Shown one piece after another: positions 14,978 through 24,009 of a stretch of 37,848 nt of DNA. Numbering within the stretch: the first letter of the stretch is position 1; every line of letters begins with the position of its first letter. Origin of the DNA: a virus; the IMG/VR virus record IMGVR_UViG_3300047462_000187, positions 1 through 37,848 of that record. One strand, 5' to 3'. The position numbers and the translations under genes are program-made. The notes under the pieces are model-generated. The model saw only the letters and a list, made by a program, of their open reading frames with translations. It made no database searches and had not been told where the DNA came from.

Positions 14978-17900
14978 TTAGGGGCGCGTCTTCAGCGTTT
15001 TAGGCATGGTCTTAAGCACGCGTTCGAGCTTGCCGTTCGCCCCCATGCCGGCGACCCCTTTTTCCAGCATGGGCGTCAAGACGACCGCGACATCGCCGTT
15101 AGACCCTCGCGTCGCCTTGGCCTGCATGGGCTGGTTGGTGTTATTATGCAGGTGGACATTGGTGTTTCCGCCGGCGCTCGATTGATTGGCCATGGCGGTC
15201 GACGCGGCCGACTGCGCTTGCCAGCTTTGACGCCGCCGCGACTGTCCATAAGGATCATCGCCGATATAGCCGCCGTCGGCGAAGCCCGGCATGGGGTCGC
15301 CTTGATTGATGGCGTGCAAGAAATCCAAATGTCGGGCTGCAGCGTCTGCATTGACAATGTATTCGCCGTGAGAGACGCGCGCTGTTATCGAATCTGAACG
15401 CCCGGAACCAGGGCCAACAACGCGGCCGCCATCTGCGAAAGCCAGGTCGGGCAAGATCGTGGGCAAGATATCGGTCGGGAGCGCGGACGGCCCGACGATA
15501 TCGCCGGGGTCGAAAGGGTTGAAACCGTTTACGCCGTCAGACTGTCCAAGAAACGATGAAACCCCCGGTATGCCTGCAGTTCCGCCGCCCGATTTCAGCG
15601 CAAGGGCCGCAGTTTGGGCGGCCTGCGTGAGGGCGACAAAGCTTGTGTTTAACGTCGTCGTGGACGTGGCGAGGCTGGAATTCGCGACCTGAGTGCTTGC
15701 GCCGCCGAAAAGCTTCGTCAGGCCGGAATTATTGATTAGCCCTTCAATCGCCTTATCCACGGGCTGCAGGGCGATGTTGGTGACCTGTTTTAGGATTTGA
15801 TCTTCAATTGAGGTTACAACATCATTTAGCGCCTTTTTGAAGCTCGTCGTGCCCTCTTCGAGCTGGACAAGCGCCGACGAGACCTTGGTCATGCCGGCCG
15901 CCGCGTCGGCTTCCGCCATATCGAGCGGAGATTGCTGGCTCGATGGGTCGTACATCTTCGCCAGAGGGCTCAGCTGAGACCTGCGGAGGCTTTCCTGTTC
16001 TTGACCGTTTAGGGTCGATTGAGCGCCCGTCAGCGCCTGCCCTTGGGCTTGCAAACGGGCCGCCGTCGCCTGATCGCCGCGCGCCGCAGCGGCTTCGGCC
16101 GCGACCTGCAAGTGCGTCAGCAAGATTTGAGTCGCCGCGTCACGTTGTTTCTGGGCGATGGCGAGCTGTTCGCGCTCAATGGCGTTGCGTTGATCGGCTG
16201 TAGTGGCCAGGGCCTTGGCCGCTGTGAGGCTTGCCGTCTCAAAGGATTTGGCTTCCGTCCGGGCCGCGTTTTCCGCGTCCGCGACCTGCGCGGCGTTCAT
16301 TTCGGCCTGGGCGCGTTGGCGAGTCGCTTCGCTCACGCCAGTGACGTTTGTCACAGTATCCAGGCGCGCCTGAGCTTCCGCCTGTTGCAGCTCCAGAAGT
16401 TTCTTTTCGGCTGCAGCGCGCGCCTCAGGCGTCGCGCTTTGATCGCCCGCAGCCGCTGAAAGTACCTTCGTCTGGTAAGCGTTGCCTGCGGCCTGGGCGG
16501 CGGCGTCCGCTTGCGCGCCCCGTGCGGCCTCCTGTTCGCGAACGGCATTTTCCTGGGCGTCGTAAGAAGTATTGATCGCGGCCGTCGCCGTCGCGCGGTC
16601 AGCCGGCTTGATGTCGGTGTTTTTGTTTAAGTCGCTCAGGTCTTTACCGCGTGCGATTTCCAGCCGCTTCAATTCCAACGCCAGGCGATCATCTTTGGCG
16701 TTCTGGATTTGAAGCTCGCTCGCGGCCTGCGCCAGGCGCGTGCGGCGCTCTTCTTCGGTCAGGCTGGCGTCGCCCGCGATAGCGGACAAGGCGGCGGTAG
16801 CCTCCTGCGCCTTGGCGGCGGCTATTGTTTCCTGCGCCTTGGCCGTGGCCTCCTCAGCCTTGGCCGCCGCGTCACGGGCTTCTTTCGCGGCCGTGGCGTC
16901 TTTGTTGTCTTGAGCATCGTCACGACGTTGGCCACGGTTTGCGCCCAGAAGGGCGCCTTCGGCGACCTTTGTGGCCGCCTCTTGCGGCGTCAACACTTGC
17001 CCGGCGATCTGGACTTGCACCAACTGAGCCTGAAGACGAGACCTGTCGGCGCTTCCCGGCCGTGCGGCAAGTTCTGCGCGGATTTGCCCCTCTTGGGACT
17101 GGCGCACATATTCGGGAATCGAAGTTTCAATCGCCCGTTTCAGGGCGCTAATCAGCCGCTCGTCGTTTGCCGCGACTTCCGGAGATGTCCCTTTGAACCC
17201 AGTTGCCTGCTGGTTTTGAAGATCTGTGAGCTGCGCCTGATGCTTCTCTTTAAGGGCGATCGACGGGTCGTACTCGCGCGCGATATCTCCGGCGCGCTGC
17301 GATGCTTCGTTCGTTTGCGCCGCCTGTGTCTTGGCTTGATCCGCCGCCAACGCCGCACGTTGCTTCTGCAGCTGGTCAAGTTGGCTGGCCAAAGCCGCCG
17401 GGGCCAAACCATACCCGCCGTTGGCCGCCGATGAATTTAGCTCCGCCTTCACCTGAGCGATCTTCGCATCAAGCTCCGTTAGCTTTCCAACGTCCGGAAC
17501 GTGCGTCAGGCTGTAAAAGAACTTGCCCGCATTGGTCCAGGCGTCCCAAAACGCGGTCGAGACGACGTGGAGAACTTCGCCAAGCGCGTTCAAATGATCC
17601 GCAGCCCCAGCCGTCGCGGCCGCCAGTTGCTGAAGCATTAGAGTCTGGGCTTCGCCCCTCTGCCCAGACTCCTCAAGGTTACGGATTTGCTCCAGCTGGG
17701 CATCGCTGAGAAAGTGCAATTGCTCCGTGAGCTTCGCCGCACCTTCGGTCGGACTGGCGAAGGCCTTGGCAAGTTCCTCTGTCGCCTGTTTTGACCCCAG
17801 GCCGGTCGCGGCTGCAAAATCGCGCTGGACGGCGATCAGGCCGGTAAAATTCTCCGTTCCGATCTTGCCGGTGCGCAGAAAGGCCGTTTCCATGTCGTTC

Positions 17901-18955
17901 GCACTGGCGATGGACGTGCGCCCGGCCTTGGCGCCGGCTTCAGCCAGGGCGTCCAGCTGGCCCACAGTGGCGCCTGTGACGCGGCCTGCGCCGCTTAGCG
18001 CCCGCGCCAGATTTTCCTGACTGTCGGCGTAGGATTGCTCGGCCGCGCCTGCAGTTATCACCGCGGCGCCGAGCGCGGCGAACGCGCCCACAGGTCCCAG
18101 GGCGATCGCGCGCAGGGCGGCGAGAGACCCGGACAGGCCGCCCGACCCTTCGCCTGCCACCTGCAAAAGCCGCCCCATTTCCTGCGTCAGGGCCTGGACC
18201 GGATTGCGACCTGCCATGATGGAATCGCTTACGGCGCGTGCGGAGTGTTCCAGCTCCATCATCTGGGCCGACGTCAGCTTAATGCCTCCACCCAAGCCCA
18301 CGGCGGCTTTGGCGGCTTCGTCCATGGCTTTTTGGGCCGCCGCCGTCGCCGCGACGTGCTCGCCTTCGGTGATCACGCCCGCCTGCAACAGCGCGTCGGC
18401 TTCCTTGACGGCGCCAGAATACTTTTGCTGGGCGGCGTAAAGGGGATCAATGGAAGATTTGAGCGTCTTGGCCCGCGCCTCCAGCTGCTCCATTTCGCGG
18501 AGCTGTTCGGCGAAGGCGGCAGCCGACGCAGCCGCCGATCCCCCCGACTGTTGCGAGGTGAAACGCGCCGCATAGCTGGCCTGAGCGGCTTGTGCGGCCT
18601 GGGCGAGTTGCGCCTCCTGGCGTTGGCGTGCGGCGGCCATCTCCGCGCCTTGTTGCGCGAAATTGTCCTGAAAGACCGACGCAGAGGCCTGAGCGGACGG
18701 CGCGGGCCGATTGACGCCCAGGACTTCGTTGTAAGAGGCTTGGGCCTGTTTGCGGCTTAGGTCAGCTTGATAAGTCTCATTTGCGCGTCGGGCCTTGGCG
18801 ATCTGAGCGTCGGTGATGTTCCCAGCTGCAACCCAGGCGTCCGCCGTCTTCTGCGCGCCGGCTGCGCCGGCGTCGCCCAGCGAGCGCAGGTCGGCGCGGC
18901 TGTCAGCTGCGCCCTCAATTCCGACCCGCCAAACAATTGTGCCGCCATTGGCCAT
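14978..18955 (-). CDS. Tail tape measure protein, gpH-like
   Basis: The 1325-residue product sets tail length and is ejected into the host envelope. It is mostly alpha-helical and rich in Ala, Gln and Glu. The region at about 235-450 matches the lambda tail tape-measure core, including a hydrophobic segment (about 275-305, GPVGAFAALGAAVITAG). A long heptad-rich stretch follows (about 500-1100, many AQA/EQA repeats). The C-terminus has two ADGG turns (FADGGRVVGPG, FADGGYIG), as often seen in tape measures. By lambda proportion, about 850 residues for a tail near 135-150 nm, the tail would be roughly 200 nm. The ATG at 18955 has GAGGTG 5 nt upstream. Confidence 0.92.
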   Translation of the reverse strand: MANGGTIVWRVGIEGAADSRADLRSLGDAGAAGAQKTADAWVAAGNITDAQIAKARRANETYQADLSRKQAQASYNEVLGVNRPAPSAQASASVFQDNFAQQGAEMAAARQRQEAQLAQAAQAAQASYAARFTSQQSGGSAAASAAAFAEQLREMEQLEARAKTLKSSIDPLYAAQQKYSGAVKEADALLQAGVITEGEHVAATAAAQKAMDEAAKAAVGLGGGIKLTSAQMMELEHSARAVSDSIMAGRNPVQALTQEMGRLLQVAGEGSGGLSGSLAALRAIALGPVGAFAALGAAVITAGAAEQSYADSQENLARALSGAGRVTGATVGQLDALAEAGAKAGRTSIASANDMETAFLRTGKIGTENFTGLIAVQRDFAAATGLGSKQATEELAKAFASPTEGAAKLTEQLHFLSDAQLEQIRNLEESGQRGEAQTLMLQQLAAATAGAADHLNALGEVLHVVSTAFWDAWTNAGKFFYSLTHVPDVGKLTELDAKIAQVKAELNSSAANGGYGLAPAALASQLDQLQKQRAALAADQAKTQAAQTNEASQRAGDIAREYDPSIALKEKHQAQLTDLQNQQATGFKGTSPEVAANDERLISALKRAIETSIPEYVRQSQEGQIRAELAARPGSADRSRLQAQLVQVQIAGQVLTPQEAATKVAEGALLGANRGQRRDDAQDNKDATAAKEARDAAAKAEEATAKAQETIAAAKAQEATAALSAIAGDASLTEEERRTRLAQAASELQIQNAKDDRLALELKRLEIARGKDLSDLNKNTDIKPADRATATAAINTSYDAQENAVREQEAARGAQADAAAQAAGNAYQTKVLSAAAGDQSATPEARAAAEKKLLELQQAEAQARLDTVTNVTGVSEATRQRAQAEMNAAQVADAENAARTEAKSFETASLTAAKALATTADQRNAIEREQLAIAQKQRDAATQILLTHLQVAAEAAAARGDQATAARLQAQGQALTGAQSTLNGQEQESLRRSQLSPLAKMYDPSSQQSPLDMAEADAAAGMTKVSSALVQLEEGTTSFKKALNDVVTSIEDQILKQVTNIALQPVDKAIEGLINNSGLTKLFGGASTQVANSSLATSTTTLNTSFVALTQAAQTAALALKSGGGTAGIPGVSSFLGQSDGVNGFNPFDPGDIVGPSALPTDILPTILPDLAFADGGRVVGPGSGRSDSITARVSHGEYIVNADAAARHLDFLHAINQGDPMPGFADGGYIGDDPYGQSRRRQSWQAQSAASTAMANQSSAGGNTNVHLHNNTNQPMQAKATRGSNGDVAVVLTPMLEKGVAGMGANGKLERVLKTMPKTLKTRP

Positions 18956-18964
18956 GGGTTCACC

Positions 18965-19782
18965 TCAAGAATTGCCGAGCGGTTTCGACCGTTCGAGCGA
19001 TTTGACGACGGCGGCGACTTCGATGGCCATCAGGTACTCAACCAGCGCGAATTCATCCTGCGCGCCCAGAGCCTTGGCCGTGAAAAACGCTTCATTCATA
19101 TCGAGGCCGATAATGACGCCGGCGAAGCCCGCGCGCTTGACGACGCCTGGACGGTCGCAGGCTTTAAGGGCCGCCAAACCTTCTATGGTGTGCGGCCGGT
19201 TTTCCGTTTCGGGGCAGAGCGCGCCGTTTACGCGTCCGCCGGTTGCGCAGGCGTCGCCGAAAGATCGACAGGCGGCGCAGTGCTCAGCTCCGCCGCCGAA
19301 CCGCCATTCTGCGGCGGCGGAGATCCTTTTTTTTCTTCGGCGACCTTACGCAGGGGCGCATCGACCAGCCGGTTGAAAGCCGACAGAAGCACGGCGCCGG
19401 AACCCGGAAACGGTCCCAGTTGAAAAAGCTGTTGGATGTTCGGCTCTGTAATGGGGATGGGTAGCTCATCGCCATCCACGAGATTCCACTCTTCCAACAG
19501 GGCGGCGGCGCGAATGCAGGCCAGGTGCATGCGTGACCAGCCCCTGATAATGGCTGGGTCGCCCAGCAGCCCTACATCGGCCGGATCATAGCCATAGCGG
19601 CCGATTACGTCTTGGCCTTCATGATAGGCCGTGAGATCGCGGGCGATTTCGCCCTCGATAGCGGCGGCCGTAAGGCCGACCATGGGCCGCAGTTTCATGC
19701 GTACGCCGTATGGCAGATCATGCCATACGGCGACGCCGACAGATGCGCGGACGGCGCTAAAATCAACCTTGACCGTCGTCAT
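18965..19782 (-). CDS. Tail assembly chaperone GT, -1 frameshift fusion
   Basis: If ribosomes slip back one base in the A8 run at 19334-19327, residues 1-152 of the G-like protein join a 120-residue extension read to 18967, giving 272 residues. The -1 frame is open from the slip site to a TGA at 18965, with no ATG of its own upstream of 19104. The extension contains EWRFGGG soon after the slip, a Cys cluster (HCAAC and two later Cys), PETENRP and a helix with AGVIIGLDMNEAFF; these look genuinely coding. The region is the T-part that binds the tape measure in lambda-type chaperones. The fusion is inferred, not proved. Confidence 0.8.
19228..19782 (-). CDS. Tail assembly chaperone, gpG-like
   Basis: The unshifted product is 184 residues: a mostly helical domain (about 1-145, with MKLRPMVGLTAAAIEGEIARD and MHLACIRAAALLEEWN), then a low-complexity Pro/Ala/Ser tail (153-184) after the slip site. 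In lambda-like phages the G protein is made in excess and coats the tape measure with a few GT copies during tube assembly; neither ends up in the virion. The gene lies between the tube gene and the tape measure gene, as expected. Confidence 0.78.
   Translation of the reverse strand: MTTVKVDFSAVRASVGVAVWHDLPYGVRMKLRPMVGLTAAAIEGEIARDLTAYHEGQDVIGRYGYDPADVGLLGDPAIIRGWSRMHLACIRAAALLEEWNLVDGDELPIPITEPNIQQLFQLGPFPGSGAVLLSAFNRLVDAPLRKVAEEKKGSPPPQNGGSAAELSTAPPVDLSATPAQPADA
19326..19335 (-). promoter_or_regulatory. Programmed -1 ribosomal frameshift site
   Basis: The zero-frame codons are GAA AAA AAA GGA (Glu150, Lys151, Lys152, Gly153), which contain a slippery A-AAA-AAA heptamer (19333-19327) followed by G. 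This is the dnaX-like type of -1 shift site. Slippage gives AGG ATC TCC and an open frame to 18965. A GC-rich segment (19296-19325, CCGCCGCCGC and GGCGG blocks) follows and could stall the ribosome. Confidence 0.78.
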
Positions 19783-19783
19783 A

Positions 19784-20785
19784 TCAGTACGCGACCTGCG
19801 TGTTGACGAGGGTCGCTGTGATCATGGGGCCAGCAGCGCCGACTTCGCAACGGCCGGACAGCTTTTGCGTCATCAGGCCGCCATTTGAGGTCGGGACAGA
19901 AACGGGTTCAAACCGAACCGCCGACGCTACAATGGACAGCGAAAGGTACGTGCCCAACGAATAATCGAGCTCGACGGTGACAGGGTTTGGCAAAAAGCCG
20001 TTCGTGCCCGCCACGCCATAGGCGCGCAGCGTGTCGTCCACATACCGCGCCGTCAGATCGAACATGCCGTCGATTTTTTCGAGGAAGGCGTCCGACTGAA
20101 GGCTACTGCCGGCATAGCGATCGGTCGTTACGGTGTTGGTGATTTTCATCGACCCCGTGGTGATACGGCTGATCACATTTCCGCCGATCTTAATCACGCC
20201 GGAGGATTTGGGGATGCGGTTGGCGAGAGCGACCACGGTCGGCGCGCCCGCAATGGTCGCGGTGTAAGGGTCCGTCACCTGGCGGCCGACCAGGCTCATA
20301 TCGACAGCGGCATAGCCCTTGTCGGCGGCGATAGGAAAACTCGCATCTTTGACGATTGCGCCAATCATGGCTTCGAACTGCGTCGCGGCCAGCTGCTTTT
20401 CGATCGTGCGACAGGGCAGGGACACAGCGCCCGAGCTGAACACAAACGAGTTCGTGCCCGTCGGCGCCGGGCCTGCAACGGCCGTCACGACAGGCGCGCC
20501 CAACAGACCTTTCAGCCAATAGCCGATCTGCATAAGATCGAGCGGGACCGACATGGAGCCGTCGGCGTCTTCAACGCCAGGCGCAGCCGGGCGGGCGTCG
20601 GTCACATTGGCGTAGCCGGCTTGCCCCAGGACGTCATCGTCATCGAGTGGCTTCTTTTTGGTGAAGGTCGAGGAATAGGCGTTCAGCTCAAAAAACGAAG
20701 CGGTCGCTTCCGTGGTGAAGTTCGTCTGATCGGCCAGACGATGGGCGGTTGTACGGCCGCGCGCGAGATTGGTTGTCCCCGACAT
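19784..20785 (-). CDS. Major tail tube protein, gpV-like
   Basis: The 333-residue product has two halves of beta-strand pattern. The N-terminal region includes FFELNAYSSTFTKKKPLDDDDVLGQAG, and later segments include MQIGYWLKGLLGAP and SLVGRQVTDPYTATI. This style fits the larger phage tail tube proteins of alphaproteobacterial phages, which stack as hexamers to form the tail tube. The position between the terminator-like and chaperone genes is the gene V slot. The ATG at 20785 has GGAG with a 6-nt gap. Confidence 0.82.
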   Translation of the reverse strand: MSGTTNLARGRTTAHRLADQTNFTTEATASFFELNAYSSTFTKKKPLDDDDVLGQAGYANVTDARPAAPGVEDADGSMSVPLDLMQIGYWLKGLLGAPVVTAVAGPAPTGTNSFVFSSGAVSLPCRTIEKQLAATQFEAMIGAIVKDASFPIAADKGYAAVDMSLVGRQVTDPYTATIAGAPTVVALANRIPKSSGVIKIGGNVISRITTGSMKITNTVTTDRYAGSSLQSDAFLEKIDGMFDLTARYVDDTLRAYGVAGTNGFLPNPVTVELDYSLGTYLSLSIVASAVRFEPVSVPTSNGGLMTQKLSGRCEVGAAGPMITATLVNTQVAY

Positions 20786-20832
20786 ACATGTCTCCAGAGG
20801 TTAGGTGAAAGCGGCGAAACCGCGAAAACCGA

Positions 20833-21297
20833 TCAGCCGGCGGCTGAGGCGGCGACGTAGGTGATGTCGATATCGATCAGGGCGACCGAGACGTTGGGCG
20901 CATCGAACAAGGGCGAGTCGTCGTCCTCTGTGGTGTCGCCCAGCTCCGCCCAGACCTGGGGGTCGCCTGACCCGATGGTCCGGTCAGCCGCCAAGGCGGC
21001 TTCGATCGCCGGCACGGCCAGGTCCCTGCGCGCGGCGCGCGCATCCTCGTCGGGACCCGTTACGGCATAGGCGAGCGTGCATTTGCGCACGCCCTCCCAT
21101 TGGTTTTCCGGGCCGCTGTTGATCGTGACTTCGAACTTGCCCGACAAGAGGTTGGCGCTATCGCGCAGGTCGCAATCCAGGTCGCGCCAGCCTTCGTTTC
21201 CGGCCCTGTCGACGCGGATATCGCACGGAAAAACGTCAGGGATGTTGACAATGACAGTCCGCAGAAATTCCACGATTTGGGCGCGGCGCAAGGTCAT
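20833..21297 (-). CDS. Putative tail terminator, gpU-like
   Basis: The 154-residue product starts with a helix (RAQIVEFLRTVIVNIP) and continues with beta segments containing GWRDLDCDLR and FEVTINSGPENQWEGVRKCTLAYAVTG, ending in an acidic region. It has the size and position of the lambda gene U tail terminator, which caps the tail tube and joins it to the head. The evidence is mainly synteny. A GC palindrome sits inside the coding sequence and encodes an Ala/Arg stretch (DARAARRDL). Confidence 0.65.
   Translation of the reverse strand: MTLRRAQIVEFLRTVIVNIPDVFPCDIRVDRAGNEGWRDLDCDLRDSANLLSGKFEVTINSGPENQWEGVRKCTLAYAVTGPDEDARAARRDLAVPAIEAALAADRTIGSGDPQVWAELGDTTEDDDSPLFDAPNVSVALIDIDITYVAASAAG
21027..21043. 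repeat. GC palindrome copy 4, inside the tail terminator gene
   Basis: This copy is exactly the 17-mer of copies 1 and 3. It lies in coding sequence and specifies Ala and Arg codons in a part of the protein that looks like an exposed linker. Confidence 0.88.
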
Positions 21298-22028
21298 GAG
21301 CGGCTTCCCATTTCTGACAGCCGCACGGAGATCCCGGCGGTAAATTGCGCTTCGAAATTGGTGTCGAACTGGGCCAGGAGCTGACGGCCCCGAATGCGCT
21401 GTTTTAGGGTCGCAGTCTTGGTCAGTATGAACAGAACCGTATCCTGGCTTTTGCCGTCCCGACGCGCGCGATCATTCAAGCTCTTGCCGGGCGCCACCAG
21501 GACACCCGCGCCCAAAGCCTTGTCGATTTTGGGGATGAGTTTGCTATAGCCCAGGGAGGTAGCAACGCGTTCGACGGTTCCTGCTTCATCGACGAATCGC
21601 CCGCTGTCGTCGCGCCCTCGGTTCTGAGCTTTATTCAGCTCACGAATAATGGCCTTGGCTGGGCCAACCGGAACCGCAAGGTATTGACGGTTTTGAACCG
21701 TGATGGTCACGCCCAGCTCGAACGCGTCGATAATGACATTGGCTTTGTTAAAGATATAGGCGGCCGGCTCGACCGAAAAGCCGCCGCTAGGATAGACGCG
21801 ACCTTGCCAGGTCTTTGAGAGCTTCAACCCGTTATAGAACCCGCCTGCCGCGACATCAGCACGCAAGATGGCGAGGTTGGTCTTCATCACGTCTTGCATG
21901 GCGCCGGTGTGCGCGTAGGCGATGCGCTTTTCGGCGTCGTCCGCATCGCCCTGCAGGCGCTTTAGCGTCGCTGCGCGGACGTCTCCCGCCGTGCCGTTGA
22001 GGCGAAAAGAGGCCTTAATCCCAGCCAT
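21294..22028 (-). CDS. Tail completion protein, gpZ-position (DUF6441-like)
   Basis: The 244-residue product is basic, with the N-terminal region ASFRLNGTAGDVRAATLKRLQ, then a helix-rich part with the segment LKLSKTWQGRVYPSGG and a C-terminal part with TKTATLKQRIRGRQLLAQFD. It resembles the phage family DUF6441 from memory, which occupies the position of lambda gpZ. In lambda, gpZ is needed for tails to join heads and deliver DNA. The ATG at 22028 lies 3 nt past the upstream stop, and the downstream gene starts in an ATGA overlap. Confidence 0.68.
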   Translation of the reverse strand: MAGIKASFRLNGTAGDVRAATLKRLQGDADDAEKRIAYAHTGAMQDVMKTNLAILRADVAAGGFYNGLKLSKTWQGRVYPSGGFSVEPAAYIFNKANVIIDAFELGVTITVQNRQYLAVPVGPAKAIIRELNKAQNRGRDDSGRFVDEAGTVERVATSLGYSKLIPKIDKALGAGVLVAPGKSLNDRARRDGKSQDTVLFILTKTATLKQRIRGRQLLAQFDTNFEAQFTAGISVRLSEMGSRS

Positions 22029-22031
22029 GGC

Positions 22032-22385
22032 CTAGCCGCAGACCAGGGTCCATTCCGTCTGGTGCGTATCGTTGCGCGCCGGCGGATCGATGATGGAAAG
22101 GCGGCGTCCGATGGGCGCGCCCGTGGCGTCTACCAGCTGCACGATGTCGCCCCTTTTGGGATGAACGCCCGGTGCATTGGCCTCGACCTCGCTGACGCGA
22201 ACCCGAAAGACATTGCGCTCCAAGGTCTGGCGCCCCAATCCGCCGATCTGCCCCGCCTGGTCAGCCTGGTCCGGCAGGATGGTGAGCGGAACGCTTAAGG
22301 CTATGTCCGACGTCCAGAGCGCAGGAACGCCGTATTCGCCATAAACAATGGCCTGCATGAGGGCGATGTTGGATTGAGCCGACAT
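22032..22385 (-). CDS. Head-tail joining protein, gpFII-like
   Basis: The 117-residue product starts MSAQSNIALMQAIVYGEYGVPALW and contains a beta-rich part with RNVFRVRVSEVEANAPGVHPKRGDIVQL. It fits the small connector that completes the head and receives the tail, the lambda gene FII slot. The ATG at 22385 is chosen because GGAG lies 8 nt upstream; a GTG at 22394 in frame overlaps that ribosome site. Confidence 0.7.
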   Translation of the reverse strand: MSAQSNIALMQAIVYGEYGVPALWTSDIALSVPLTILPDQADQAGQIGGLGRQTLERNVFRVRVSEVEANAPGVHPKRGDIVQLVDATGAPIGRRLSIIDPPARNDTHQTEWTLVCG

Positions 22386-22409
22386 GCAGGCCACTCCGCG
22401 CGCGGGAGA

Positions 22410-23468
22410 TCAGCTCATCGTCAGTTTGACGAGCAGGTTCGGGCGCCGCCACAGCGGCAGGGGGTTCATTTGAGCTTTGAACTCAATGCCCGCGCCGTGC
22501 TTCATCACTTCGGTCGTAATGTGGATAAGATCGTCTTCAGGAGCCGGCTCGCCGTCCAGCACGCGGATATCCAAGGGGGGGGCGGCATAGGTGATATGGC
22601 TATCAACCGTGCCCGTCGGGAAGGCGTAGCCGGTATTGGCTTCGACGATGCGCGCGCTCGTGCCGCCCCACATGGGGACGTTCCAGCGGTATTCTTCAAA
22701 GATAATATCGCCGAATTCGAAATTGCGCGGACGATATTGGCCAGACACTTCCCGGTTCGGATTGGCCATCTTCGCGGCGTTATCCCAGTTCAGCCAGAAC
22801 TTGTTGACATTGGGATGGTTGATCAGCGCGTTGAAGAACAGCGTGTCCACGTAAACCTTGGCCCCGGTCATGACCTCGTCAGACAGGTTGTCTTCAAAAT
22901 AGCCAATCACAGTGGCGCAAGCCCCCAGGACATCGAAGGTCGCGCTGGAAAACTGGAAGTTGACGGTGTTTTGCGCGATCCCAAAAGCCGTGAACAGGTT
23001 GTAAAGCAGGGTTCCGGCGCCATCGACGATGTTGCCTTTGAGTGCAGACATCCGCATGAGCTCAAGCGTGATGTCGTGCTTTACGCGCATCCGCGACAGG
23101 CGCTTATTCATGATGTTGGCCATGGTCGCAGGCGATTTCTTGCGGGCGAAGATGGCCAGCATGGAGCGGATTTCCGCCGCCATCATGCTGTCTTCATGTG
23201 AGATGTTTGGGATTTTGAAGATCCGCGCGTTTTGCGTTTCGCGGCGGCCGACCGAAGACGGCTTGCCGTCCGGCGTCGCGGGCAGGGCGGAAATCACGCC
23301 GTTTTCGATGTCGATTTCGACGAAGGGCGACGCCATGCCTTCGACGGGAAACAAGCCGGCCTGGGCCAGACGGCTGGACAGGGGCGGCAGGACATTGATC
23401 GCATTCGTCAGCTCAATGGCTGTGAATGGAAAATTGATCGTATCCGTCTGAGTGATGAGCGAGGTCAT
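22410..23468 (-). CDS. Major capsid protein, gpE family
   Basis: The 352-residue product shows the lambda gpE family pattern: an N-terminal arm with FPFTAIELTNAINVLPP, a long helix (MMAAEIRSMLAIFARKK), the spine-helix region with KGNIVDGAGTLLYNLFTAFG, and beta segments of the A domain (VMTGAKVYVDTLFFNALINHP, EEYRWNVPMWGG). It is expected to form the T=7 shell together with the decoration protein encoded upstream. The ATG at 23468 is chosen over a GTG at 23480; the ribosome site for either is weak. Confidence 0.92.
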   Translation of the reverse strand: MTSLITQTDTINFPFTAIELTNAINVLPPLSSRLAQAGLFPVEGMASPFVEIDIENGVISALPATPDGKPSSVGRRETQNARIFKIPNISHEDSMMAAEIRSMLAIFARKKSPATMANIMNKRLSRMRVKHDITLELMRMSALKGNIVDGAGTLLYNLFTAFGIAQNTVNFQFSSATFDVLGACATVIGYFEDNLSDEVMTGAKVYVDTLFFNALINHPNVNKFWLNWDNAAKMANPNREVSGQYRPRNFEFGDIIFEEYRWNVPMWGGTSARIVEANTGYAFPTGTVDSHITYAAPPLDIRVLDGEPAPEDDLIHITTEVMKHGAGIEFKAQMNPLPLWRRPNLLVKLTMS

Positions 23469-23538
23469 GGTTGCGAGCACCTATGCTTAAGGGATTGGCC
23501 CGGCGATCATCGCTCAGGCGGATGGGGCAGGGTTGGGG

Positions 23539-23907
23539 TTAGCCAGTGACGCGGCTGACGAGCCCTAGCGCGGTCAGCTGGGCCAGGGCGGCGGCTTGCT
23601 GGGGCGCCGTAATGCCAACGGGCCAGACCAGCATGTCTTGGCGCAGGACGACGGGGCCGCGCGCCCAGTAAACGACATTGCCCGAGCTATCGCTGGGCGC
23701 CACGGCGACAGCGGCGGCGTTTTGCGTGCCGTCTGTGGCGCCTGGCGTAAGGGGCGAGACGCCGGAGGCGTTGAACCCCAGAACCGCGAACTGAGTGGCG
23801 GCTTGCCCAGCGTTCATGACGCCAGAATCGCGGGTGTAGATTTGATCAAGTTCAAGAACGACAATGGCGTCCGGATATACGGGCGCAATGATTTCAACGA
23901 CGTCCAT
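23539..23907 (-). CDS. Head decoration protein, gpD-like
   Basis: The 122-residue product is a small beta-rich protein with YTRDSGVMNAGQAATQFAVLGFN near residue 24 and VLRQDMLVWPVGIT near residue 86. Lambda gpD-type proteins trimerise on the expanded capsid and stabilise it. The gene lies between the protease and capsid genes, as in lambda. The ATG at 23907 has AGGAG with a 6-nt gap. The roughly 100-nt gap after the protease gene contains no gene that I can support. Confidence 0.82.
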   Translation of the reverse strand: MDVVEIIAPVYPDAIVVLELDQIYTRDSGVMNAGQAATQFAVLGFNASGVSPLTPGATDGTQNAAAVAVAPSDSSGNVVYWARGPVVLRQDMLVWPVGITAPQQAAALAQLTALGLVSRVTG

Positions 23908-24009
23908 GGACGGCTCCTATCTGTGGTGGGTTGGTGTCAGGAGGCGCGCAAAAAGAACGGGCGCGCCGGCCGTAATGACGTCGCCTGGCCTTATGGCCAG
24001 CCGGTCGAT

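Noticed and set aside
19326-19335. A8 run as a sequencing error that broke one gene
   Set aside because: Both frames make sense of the lambda G/GT arrangement, the heptamer is in the right register, and the position matches known chaperone frameshifts. A real error cannot be excluded without reads.
23985-24000. CTGGCC-TTAT-GGCCAG hairpin after the protease gene as a terminator
   Set aside because: No T tract follows on the minus strand, so it does not qualify as an intrinsic terminator.
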